Origin: a bacterium
GTDB lineage: Bacteria > Auribacterota > Auribacteria > Auribacterales > Auribacteraceae
Assembly (NCBI GenBank): GCA_024233545.1
Contig: JACKPL010000003.1
Span: forward strand, 193,728 to 257,727
Direction: 5' to 3'
Length of the DNA stretch: 64,000 nt
The notes under the pieces were generated by a model. That model had not been told where the DNA came from and did not search any database. It saw only the letters and a program-made list of their open reading frames with translations. The number at the start of each line of letters is the position of its first letter. The first letter of the stretch is position 1. Positions 53,746-62,190 of the stretch are shown one piece after another. The translations under genes and the position numbers were made by a program.

Positions 53746-56700
53746 TTATGCGGCTGAATCAATCAAGTTTTGCGGAATGATTGTTCGCAGGCGTCCCGGT
53801 GCCGGTTGCCGTAATTGGAGTTCTTTGCCGGCAAAACTTAAGTACCCTTCGGTATTATCCTGAATGAATGTTTCGGTTGAAATATCAGTTCCTTTAATCA
53901 GAAGGTTGGCAATATGATTCGGATGCAGGTTTGCGAAAATAGTCAACGCATCAAAAACGGTGCCTTCTCGGTTGGCAAGTATTGTGCCGGCAGATTGCGC
54001 TGAATTCATAATATCCTGCCGGTTTGAAAATACCTTTAGGTTAACCCGATTTACATCATAGTGTGTCGCGACGGTGGCAAAAAAGGCGTAGTACCGATTT
54101 TCTCGTGATTGCTCAAAAGAATCAAATAATTCAATACCGTAAAACTGCATTATATGTGCGGAAAGAATCGGCCCGAGTACCGAAGGAAGTTCCCATGATG
54201 GACGTGACTCGGAAAAAATAACGATGCGCGGTGTGCGCCCGAGTTCGGCAAAGCGTGCTTCTAACGATTCCAAATAATAGAGAAGCATTCTGCGATGTTC
54301 TTCATTTGCCGCATTTTCTATGGATGAAAGCCCGAGGGTATCAAAGTCTAATACGATGATGTCGCCGGAAAGAGACAATGAATTAACGAAATTCGTCTTT
54401 TCGAGAATAGTTTGTAATTGCAGAACCTCTGCAATGGATAATTGGCTTTGATCTCCAATTTGTGACAATGCTTCAAAAACATGTTGCGGAGATTGCTCAA
54501 ATTGGCGAACGGCTTTAAATACAGGATTGCTAAAAAGCGATACCTGCGTAGGCAATGCGCGAGGATTTTTTGCAAAATACGCTAAAAACGTTTTTAACTC
54601 TTCCGGTGATTCAGGAGTGAAATCACGAAAAATACGGTCAATTTTATTTTTGGTGTAAAAATGAGTTGCGGGTCCGGTTGGAGACAACGATTGAACACGG
54701 TTTTGCCGTATGTTCTCTTTTCCCATCTGTTTTTCTTTATTGATCTTGCTTAGAGACCGTTTACGGATGATGCGTCGAATCGAATCTTTTCCGAAAAGTA
54801 AAAACAGCCATGCAAGAAACGCATAAAAAATGCGGGCAAGCGCTTGATTCAGGATTCGAGCACGTTCAAATTCTTCTCCGCGGTTAGGATCGGGAGTAGT
54901 AATTGTCGTCGATTCACTTTCAGGAATGATTTCAGGCGGTGTTTGATGAACCATTTCTCCTTGCATTTCATCGCGCGTGATTTCGTCGTTTGCGGCGCGT
55001 TCTATCTCTTCTACTGTTTGTCGTGCTGAAATCATGTTTTGTTGCCGTTGTTCAAGATTTTGTTGTGCAAGCTCAAGTTCACGCGTATTGCTGTGGAGAA
55101 AATCACGCGCTTGTTCCCAGTCGGTTACGACTGATTCGAGGCGCAATCCTGCTTGTTCAAGATTAGTTTGGCGCCATTCGAGCATACGAAGCGATTCATT
55201 GTAATTTTCCATCATTGCTTCAAAATGGGCAACGGCTTGTTCGACCTGTTCTCGGCGGTCTGCCTCTGCCATGTTAGTTAAAATAAATTGCGATTGCCGG
55301 TTAAGGAGGTTGAGTTCTGCTTGCCCGATACGGCTGTTGCCGGCAGAACTAAGGTTTAATCCAATATTGATAAAATTCGGGCTTGTATAGGTAAGCGATA
55401 AATTGATAAAACCGCCGTACAGCGAAAGAGATACGGGGGGCTGTAATACGGAACTGACCACTTGTGCAGTTGTTGCCGCTTCAATATCGCGGTTGCCGGT
55501 GAATGGTGCGCCCGGCCCCAAAACAGCATCCAATCCCCAGCCGGGTAAGATGCGGTCGGTTTCGTAACCCCTGAAATATGCTTCAAATTGAGCCTCGGTA
55601 CTTGTACTTTCTATCAGATTGAAAATACGGTGAAATAGTGTATCGAAATTGAAATATGCTTGTTGTAAGCCGGTTTCTGCTTGGTCAAGGCGCAGACGAA
55701 CGCCGATACCGCCGACTTGTGTATCGTATAGTTGGTCACGAGTAATGTTCGTTCCCGCCAAAGCAGTGAGCAAATCGAGGAATGCTTGTTCGACTTGTTC
55801 TCTGCTTTCTTCCACAGCGTTTTGTGCAAGGTTGATATTGTTTGCCGCTGTTTGAATAGAAGTTCGAGCATCCTGCAGTCCGTCGAGAGCGCGCCCGTAT
55901 TCGGTTTGTGCAACGGTGTTTCCTCGTACTGCCTGTTCGTATTGTGCTTGTGCAAGGTCACGGTTTGTGACTGCATAGTCGAGCGAAACGATTGATTCCT
56001 GCGGTTGGATGTCGCGGGTTAAGAAGGTGGCTGATGTATCAGGTGCAGGTGCTTGGTCGCGCAGGTTCCGCAGTGCCGTAATTGTGTTTTCGAGCGATGT
56101 GATTTCTCGTTCCAGCGTTGATTCCCGAGTTGTAGCGGATTCTAATGCAGTTGATACATCGCGAAGCGCAACGATAATGTTGCCTTGGATAATAATTTCT
56201 TGCCCGCCGATGACAAAAGTGTGAGGTGTTGTTTGTGCTTCAGGGCGCGATGCTAAATCGATTCCGCGCCTGAGCATTGCAACGTCGGTATAATCTCGTT
56301 GAAGCTGTAATCCCATTGCATCGATTTGAGCAGAGAATTCGGCAAATTGATATGCCGCGTCGCGAAGATGTGTTACGCTGGTGAGGAGATTTTCATGTTC
56401 GCGAAGAAAATCACGCTGTTCTTGGCGTCCATCAGAAGTGCGGTACGAAATGGAAAATCCTACCGGACTGCCGGATGGCAGTAGTTGTCCGAAATCAAAA
56501 GAAATAGTACTGCTTCCACTAAATAGGCTTTGCGCTTGACCGAAAGAATTGATTCCGGTGATGCCGGGAATCTGAAATCCGCTGGGTGTGAAAAGTGCGC
56601 TGAGCGATATGCGAAGCCGCCTGATATTAGCGCTCATATCTTCGTAGAGCTGATCAATGTCAGCCGCAAGCGCATCTGCTTCTTCCATTGTCATGCGCAG

Positions 56701-59700
56701 GTTGATACGGGTTTCAAGATCGGATAACCGCTGTTGCAGTTGGGATAACTGCACATCATCGCCAAGCAGGAAATCCGGCATTTCAAGTACAAGCCCTTCA
56801 TCGGGGATCCGGCCGATTTCGTCAATAAGGCCTTGTGACGAGTCACGAAATTCTTGTTCTGCATCAAGAACATTGCGCAGGTTCTCCAACTGTCCGTTCA
56901 GTCCTTGAACATAACTGAGAACTCGTTGGTTATAAGCTGTTTGCAAATCAGCTTCAGTTTGAAGCAAGTCAAGCGCATACAAGGGGACTGCACCCAATGC
57001 GTTGAGGTTGCGTTGTAACGCATAAACATTGTCGGATTCAATAAAAATTGACGATAAGCCGCCCGGCTGAGTTTGAGCATATGTATGTATCGATTCAATC
57101 AATTCAGGGAGCCGTTCCTGCTGTCCTTGTGCCGTAGAAGTGCTCCAATCTATGCCTATGCCGTGAGGAGTTGTTTGCAAGTGAGAGTCAATTCCTCTAA
57201 TATGAGATACGCTAGACGATACCGATCTAATAATGCTTGTTCCGGGATATTCTTCAGAGCGATGCGCTGATGCGTCAGCGCCAAACCGTGTTTGCAGGTC
57301 GTGTTCGATTGAAGAGGCGAGCTGTTGCGTTTCAAATACCTCAAAAGTATATGTCAGTGTTCCTTGAGAACCAAGCATTTGAGAGAGTGTTTGTTCCATT
57401 GCGTCGGCAGTATCAAAGCGTCCTGCATCACGTTCTGCTGTAATAATGTTGCGGATTGCGTCAAGCAGATCGTCCGATTCTTCGGAAATAGTCTCAGCAA
57501 TATCTTGCCGAGCATCGCGATACGCATCCATAGCGGATTCCGATGGAGGCGTTGTGCCAGTATATGGCGTAAGTTGAACGGCGAATCCGTTTATGCGGAC
57601 ATTATATTGAAATAACTGTTGTTGAAACAGCCTGAACAATTCTGCGGCGGCATCCACATCAAAGCCGCCTAATTCGCCTTCCTGCCAATCGAAATCAATG
57701 GTAAGGGTAATAGAAACGCGTATATCGTTTTGTTGTGCCGCTTGAATAATCCTGCCTGCATATGTTAATCTTCCGATATCAATATTGCCTTGTGCATCAG
57801 TAATTTCCGACGTAGGAATGTAGACGTGGGAAATACCGTTATATTTAAGGAATTGAAAATAACTGTCAGGGTTGTTGATTAAATTAAGTTCGGTCAATGA
57901 TGTGCTCAATTCGATCTGTTCGCCGACAGCCCGCATGCGTTGCGGGTAGTTGTATCTATCGAGCAGTGTTTGATAATCTGATTCGAGTTCGGATTGATAG
58001 GAAGATAAACCGGCGATAGTTGCATCTAAACTCGTTGCTTCATTTTGCAATGGAGAAAGTTGTGTTGTAATAGAACTGATTTGGCCGTTGAAAATGTCTG
58101 TATCCGGTGTGCCGCCCAATACCAATTGTGCGCCTTGCAGTTCGGTGATGCGCTCTGATATGCCGGTTATCTGTGTTTCTAAGTATGGTATGTGCCATGC
58201 GAGAAATTCGAGTTCCGCAGATGCTTCAAGCGAACTGAGTTCCAAATCGCGGATGCGGGACGCGATAATAATCTGACGTTCTACTTGCGAAGCTGAAGCA
58301 GAATGCCGTTGGCGCAATTCGGTGATTTGTTCGGTGTTTGAATCTATTATGCCTTGGTAAAATTCTTGGTTTTGATGGGCACGCTGTAAATCTCTGATAG
58401 AGCTGGTGAGGTTATTTGATTCAAGCTGAATCACTTCTTCGATAAATGGCAATGCTTGGTCAGGAGGTATTTGCCGGATAGCGTTTTGCCAGCGTGTAGT
58501 TTGGTCGCCGACAGACCTGTCAAGGCGTTCGATGAAAAGTTCATGCCCTGCTCTGAGTTCGGAGAGATGGGTGAGTAAATCGTTTGCTTCTTGGACGTCG
58601 GTTTGGCGGTCTGCGAGTGATTGTTCGGCGCCGTCAATTGCTTGTTGCCGGCGTGAAAGGAATTGCTGAAATTCTTGAAGGTTTTCGGTTATTTGCTGTA
58701 AGGTTTCAACAGCATGCTGTTTGTCTTCAGGGTTAAGTGAGGAAGCTTGAATCCGTTCAATTAAATCGTTCAAGTCGGTAACTGCACGAAATTCTGTTTC
58801 TAACCCGATGATGATCTGGAAATGCCCCAATGCTCTTTGGAATGCCAGCCGTGCACTAGCCGCTTGCGCGGTAGGGTCAATTCCCAGCTGATGGTTGGTG
58901 CGTGCTTGTTCAAGCAGGTCTTCGGCGGCATTGCGTTCAATAACTAATCCCATGTAAGCGCGCAGTCCTCTGATGCGGGCAAGTTCTCTTTCGCGATCTG
59001 CCGGATTGGTGATTTGCTCCGCTTGGGTTTGGTCTTCATCCAACTGATCTGCCATACGAGAGAAAGAAAGATGGAGAAGATACTCCCGTACCGAAGGTTC
59101 AGTAACAATTTGCGAAATGATAAACGCCGCACGCTGTCTGCCTTCTAACCGGCCGTCCTGCATTGCGGCACGGACAATATTTTCAGCACGCTGAATGTCA
59201 GTGCTGTTTGCGCCGACAAGAAAATTATTCACGTGAAGCAATGCCTCGTCAGTAGTGATATCTTCATCGAGCAGTCCGAAGAGGCTGACTAAATCTTCGA
59301 GAAACCTGACGGCATCGGCGCGAGGAGCAAGAGAAATATCGGCGTCGAGATCGGCAAGGAGCGAAGCGAGTATCTCGGTCGATGCATCATAAATCAACGT
59401 TTCTCCTTCCTGAACAATTTCAGCATAATGCAGAATATGTGCTTCACCGCCTCGAATGTCCGCTGTTTTAAGCAGATTGATATTTTCAAAGAATACGCCG
59501 GTCAGATCGACAGTTTGTGAACGGTCTCGTTCTGAAGAGGCTAATTCAATATTGAGCTGTGCATTGTCAACAGCAAACTGGGATGACGGAATATTATACT
59601 CAAGGACGCGATAATAGTCATGAACGAGGCTGGCGAGTTGAAGTTGTGATTGACGCAGGTCAAGATAATTGGCAACGTATGCCTGATGGGTTTCCTGTAT

Positions 59701-62100
59701 AACTGCCGGTGTTACGACGCCGAGAACAATCTGCGCATACGGCGCTTTGCCGATACGCCGGACAATCTGCTGTTCTGTGCGTCCGAGCACAGGGTCAATC
59801 ACCACATCACGTATAACGGGAACAGGCGCTTGAACACCGGTATCTTGCCCAAGAGGTGTAAAATGTGCATATACCGGTTCGCCGAGCAGATTGGAAACGT
59901 CATGAATTGATACTCTGTATCCGTATAGTTGAGTTGAAAGATCGGAAAAAGCGGTGCGTACATTTTGAAATTCTATGACAATATCAGTCAATAAGAACGA
60001 AAATTCATCAGGCGAAACGGTATCAATGCGCGCAAGCAGTTCATCAAGAGCAGTAAGGCGGCCCTGCAAATTAACTATCGCCGCTTGATGGGTTTCTGAG
60101 ATCATGTTCTGCGCCTGAACTTGGCGGATAAGCGATTGAACGGTTTGGATATAACCGGGCAATGTATCGCGCAGTGTTTCGAACCGTTGTTGAATCTGCG
60201 CTTCAATCCGATCTGCGGGAATACTCTCAAGTCCTTGCAGTCGTTGCTGTTCAGTAATAAAATCTGCGTAACTGCTTTGCATTGCCCGAATTTCATTGCG
60301 GATAACGCTGAGTTCCAGTTTCTCATTTGCGAGAAAATCAACGGGAATTGGCAAATCCATGGTAATTGTTCGTGTTTCTCCGGGCTGAATAACGTAATCC
60401 ATATCAGCACTGATTGATAGTTCTCCGACAACAGGGTGGTAGAATGAAACTTCAGGGATGTATCGCGCTGGGCTTGTCGCATCGATGGAATTAGAAACCT
60501 CAAACGATATCGTAGATGACGCAAAAGGCGCTACGACAGCCACCAGTTCATTATCTGCATTTGTTCCGAGGATAAGCAGGCGGTTGCCCACTGTGAAAAC
60601 CCGCTCGGAAGATGAGACAGGAAAACTCCGCCGTGTTATTTCTCCATCCGGTGCGGTGAGTTGAACTTCAATCATTCCGGCATCATCCAGTGTAAGCAGT
60701 ACGCCATAATCGCCTGCCAGAAAAGAGGTATCGAATTGCACAGGAATAACAGTACTTTCCTGTTGAAAAATAAATGGGCTGGTGACATCAATATCGACAT
60801 TTGTTACCGATATTTCCGGCAACCCTTGCTGTATGAACCCTGATGTACGCGCATGTTGCGGAATACCTATCATCAACGCTTCTTCGCCGGTTTGCATGGC
60901 GGTTATCGTCACTTCTTCTCCGCCTGTTTCGATAGCCCATTCGCCAAAGGGATTCTGGCTTACGTTGACTCTGATATTCGATGGGCCCAATTCAAAACGT
61001 ACTCCTTCTGTGCGTATTTCAGGCAATGGGAAAAATTCATCGCCGATTCGTACCCCCGGTTGAGCATTAGGCGGAGAAAGAAGAAAAAATTCGTTTCCGC
61101 CGACTTCTACACGGCGTTCGGTTCCTTCTCTGTTGGACAAGAATACAGTTATGTCTTGTGAACCTGCTTGTACCGTAGAGCCTTCCGGCAATAGCGGTGT
61201 TGCCGGCCGAAAATCAATGCCGCGCTCGTAGGTTGATGGAATGACGGTAACGTCATACCGCCATTGTCCTGGAGCAAGTTCGGCAATGGGAATGTTGATG
61301 CGTTGTGTACGAAAACCGGGTTCTAACGACATATGAATGGGAAATGTGTCTTCTATGGTTTCTCCGGTTGTAATACTGGTTAACCGGACGATAGAGGTGA
61401 ATGTGGCAACGCTTCTGTTGCCGTCGTAGGTAACATCAAACGTGATATACGGAGTTTCTCCTTGTTCAACAAAAATATTTTCAGGAGTAACCTGTTGGAC
61501 AAAAGCCGCCGCTTCGCCTAACTGAATGGGAGGTAATGTGCGTACTTGAGAAAAATCCATCAGGGTTTGTTCACTGCGCGACAAGTTTGTATGTCCCACG
61601 AGTGCAAAATATTCAAGAGTTTCTTCGCTGACTTGGCGTGCCCGCACGATAAGCTCATCCGAGGAAGGAGAAGGAATAGCATCAAGCGATTGCTGTGCAA
61701 GGATAAAATCGGGAATAACGAGTGTAACGCCGGGTTGACGCGCCGTTATAGCATTATCTACGAAAGCTACAATGGTTTCAGGATTTTGAACAATGCTCAA
61801 TTCGTTGGCTGATATAGTGGCAATATCCGTGTATCCGGAGTTTCCCCTGATAAAATCTTCGAAAGGAGTTAGGTTTACCTGATCCGGTTGGGCGCCGAGA
61901 TTCAAAACAAACCCGTTGAATCCGAGTTGAAGCCTGAAAAGAGGGAATAACGCATCTTGCATCGCTTGCTCGTTATCGACCCATGATTCGTCTCCTACAA
62001 GTAAACTTACGCGGATATTGTTTTCGCGCAGTGCATCGAAGTATGCGGTAATTTGGCGTTTCGCAGTGAGCACATCCGGCGCAGAACGCATCATTTCCAT
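53746..62100 (-). CDS. Giant barrel-repeat/TolC-like protein, C-terminal part (downstream of frameshift)
   Basis: 2784 residues from the ATG at 62100, which is probably not a true start because the sequence continues in frame into a barrel-like module begun in the upstream ORF (62091-64000). Order: rest of barrel module (about 1-170), beta-sandwich/Ig-like segments (about 200-620), helical coiled coils, signature WHIP near 1302 and LGGTPD near 1328, and another barrel module about 1390-1715. A first helix/beta-hairpin/helix unit follows (beta near 1860-1890), then a second (helices about 2034-2113, beta about 2200-2250, helices about 2255-2373). A membrane helix at about 2420-2440 has RRIIRKRS after it, and a Rossmann-like C-terminal domain (IIVLDFD near 2583; VNRVNLKVFSN near 2685) closes the protein. 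It is paralogous to the giant protein at 1-12225. Function unknown. Confidence 0.82.
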   Translation of the reverse strand: MEMMRSAPDVLTAKRQITAYFDALRENNIRVSLLVGDESWVDNEQAMQDALFPLFRLQLGFNGFVLNLGAQPDQVNLTPFEDFIRGNSGYTDIATISANELSIVQNPETIVAFVDNAITARQPGVTLVIPDFILAQQSLDAIPSPSSDELIVRARQVSEETLEYFALVGHTNLSRSEQTLMDFSQVRTLPPIQLGEAAAFVQQVTPENIFVEQGETPYITFDVTYDGNRSVATFTSIVRLTSITTGETIEDTFPIHMSLEPGFRTQRINIPIAELAPGQWRYDVTVIPSTYERGIDFRPATPLLPEGSTVQAGSQDITVFLSNREGTERRVEVGGNEFFLLSPPNAQPGVRIGDEFFPLPEIRTEGVRFELGPSNIRVNVSQNPFGEWAIETGGEEVTITAMQTGEEALMIGIPQHARTSGFIQQGLPEISVTNVDIDVTSPFIFQQESTVIPVQFDTSFLAGDYGVLLTLDDAGMIEVQLTAPDGEITRRSFPVSSSERVFTVGNRLLILGTNADNELVAVVAPFASSTISFEVSNSIDATSPARYIPEVSFYHPVVGELSISADMDYVIQPGETRTITMDLPIPVDFLANEKLELSVIRNEIRAMQSSYADFITEQQRLQGLESIPADRIEAQIQQRFETLRDTLPGYIQTVQSLIRQVQAQNMISETHQAAIVNLQGRLTALDELLARIDTVSPDEFSFLLTDIVIEFQNVRTAFSDLSTQLYGYRVSIHDVSNLLGEPVYAHFTPLGQDTGVQAPVPVIRDVVIDPVLGRTEQQIVRRIGKAPYAQIVLGVVTPAVIQETHQAYVANYLDLRQSQLQLASLVHDYYRVLEYNIPSSQFAVDNAQLNIELASSERDRSQTVDLTGVFFENINLLKTADIRGGEAHILHYAEIVQEGETLIYDASTEILASLLADLDADISLAPRADAVRFLEDLVSLFGLLDEDITTDEALLHVNNFLVGANSTDIQRAENIVRAAMQDGRLEGRQRAAFIISQIVTEPSVREYLLHLSFSRMADQLDEDQTQAEQITNPADRERELARIRGLRAYMGLVIERNAAEDLLEQARTNHQLGIDPTAQAASARLAFQRALGHFQIIIGLETEFRAVTDLNDLIERIQASSLNPEDKQHAVETLQQITENLQEFQQFLSRRQQAIDGAEQSLADRQTDVQEANDLLTHLSELRAGHELFIERLDRSVGDQTTRWQNAIRQIPPDQALPFIEEVIQLESNNLTSSIRDLQRAHQNQEFYQGIIDSNTEQITELRQRHSASASQVERQIIIASRIRDLELSSLEASAELEFLAWHIPYLETQITGISERITELQGAQLVLGGTPDTDIFNGQISSITTQLSPLQNEATSLDATIAGLSSYQSELESDYQTLLDRYNYPQRMRAVGEQIELSTSLTELNLINNPDSYFQFLKYNGISHVYIPTSEITDAQGNIDIGRLTYAGRIIQAAQQNDIRVSITLTIDFDWQEGELGGFDVDAAAELFRLFQQQLFQYNVRINGFAVQLTPYTGTTPPSESAMDAYRDARQDIAETISEESDDLLDAIRNIITAERDAGRFDTADAMEQTLSQMLGSQGTLTYTFEVFETQQLASSIEHDLQTRFGADASAHRSEEYPGTSIIRSVSSSVSHIRGIDSHLQTTPHGIGIDWSTSTAQGQQERLPELIESIHTYAQTQPGGLSSIFIESDNVYALQRNLNALGAVPLYALDLLQTEADLQTAYNQRVLSYVQGLNGQLENLRNVLDAEQEFRDSSQGLIDEIGRIPDEGLVLEMPDFLLGDDVQLSQLQQRLSDLETRINLRMTMEEADALAADIDQLYEDMSANIRRLRISLSALFTPSGFQIPGITGINSFGQAQSLFSGSSTISFDFGQLLPSGSPVGFSISYRTSDGRQEQRDFLREHENLLTSVTHLRDAAYQFAEFSAQIDAMGLQLQRDYTDVAMLRRGIDLASRPEAQTTPHTFVIGGQEIIIQGNIIVALRDVSTALESATTRESTLEREITSLENTITALRNLRDQAPAPDTSATFLTRDIQPQESIVSLDYAVTNRDLAQAQYEQAVRGNTVAQTEYGRALDGLQDARTSIQTAANNINLAQNAVEESREQVEQAFLDLLTALAGTNITRDQLYDTQVGGIGVRLRLDQAETGLQQAYFNFDTLFHRIFNLIESTSTEAQFEAYFRGYETDRILPGWGLDAVLGPGAPFTGNRDIEAATTAQVVSSVLQPPVSLSLYGGFINLSLTYTSPNFINIGLNLSSAGNSRIGQAELNLLNRQSQFILTNMAEADRREQVEQAVAHFEAMMENYNESLRMLEWRQTNLEQAGLRLESVVTDWEQARDFLHSNTRELELAQQNLEQRQQNMISARQTVEEIERAANDEITRDEMQGEMVHQTPPEIIPESESTTITTPDPNRGEEFERARILNQALARIFYAFLAWLFLLFGKDSIRRIIRKRSLSKINKEKQMGKENIRQNRVQSLSPTGPATHFYTKNKIDRIFRDFTPESPEELKTFLAYFAKNPRALPTQVSLFSNPVFKAVRQFEQSPQHVFEALSQIGDQSQLSIAEVLQLQTILEKTNFVNSLSLSGDIIVLDFDTLGLSSIENAANEEHRRMLLYYLESLEARFAELGRTPRIVIFSESRPSWELPSVLGPILSAHIMQFYGIELFDSFEQSRENRYYAFFATVATHYDVNRVNLKVFSNRQDIMNSAQSAGTILANREGTVFDALTIFANLHPNHIANLLIKGTDISTETFIQDNTEGYLSFAGKELQLRQPAPGRLRTIIPQNLIDSAA
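56950..57930 (-). repeat. Barrel-like protein module C
   Basis: YNGISHVYIPT, a helix, QQNDIRVSITLTIDFDW, a helix, VRINGFAVQLTP, and later strands LTYTFEVF, HGIGIDWS and SSIFIESD. Same order as modules A and B, embedded between coiled-coil segments. Confidence 0.5.
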
Positions 62101-62190
62101 AAATTGTGTTCCATCAAGAATAAGTTCTCGAACCCTGACTCAGCAAGGAGTTCGATTGTCTGTTGCGTTTGCGGTTGGGCGATATCAAAG
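61580..62190 (-). repeat. Barrel-like protein module B, spanning the frameshift
   Basis: SGFENL in one frame joins LDGTQF in the next, then ALRENNIRVSLLVGD and FNGFVLNLG. Each element corresponds to one of modules A and C only if one base is added near 62123-62126. Confidence 0.5.

Noticed and set aside
62091..62130. Programmed -1 ribosomal frameshift at the join of the two giant ORFs
   Set aside because: The bases here (GAG AAC TTA and CAC AAT TTA in the upstream frame) do not form an X-XXY-YYZ slippery heptamer, and no stimulating structure was recognised. A simple indel is more likely, though not proven.
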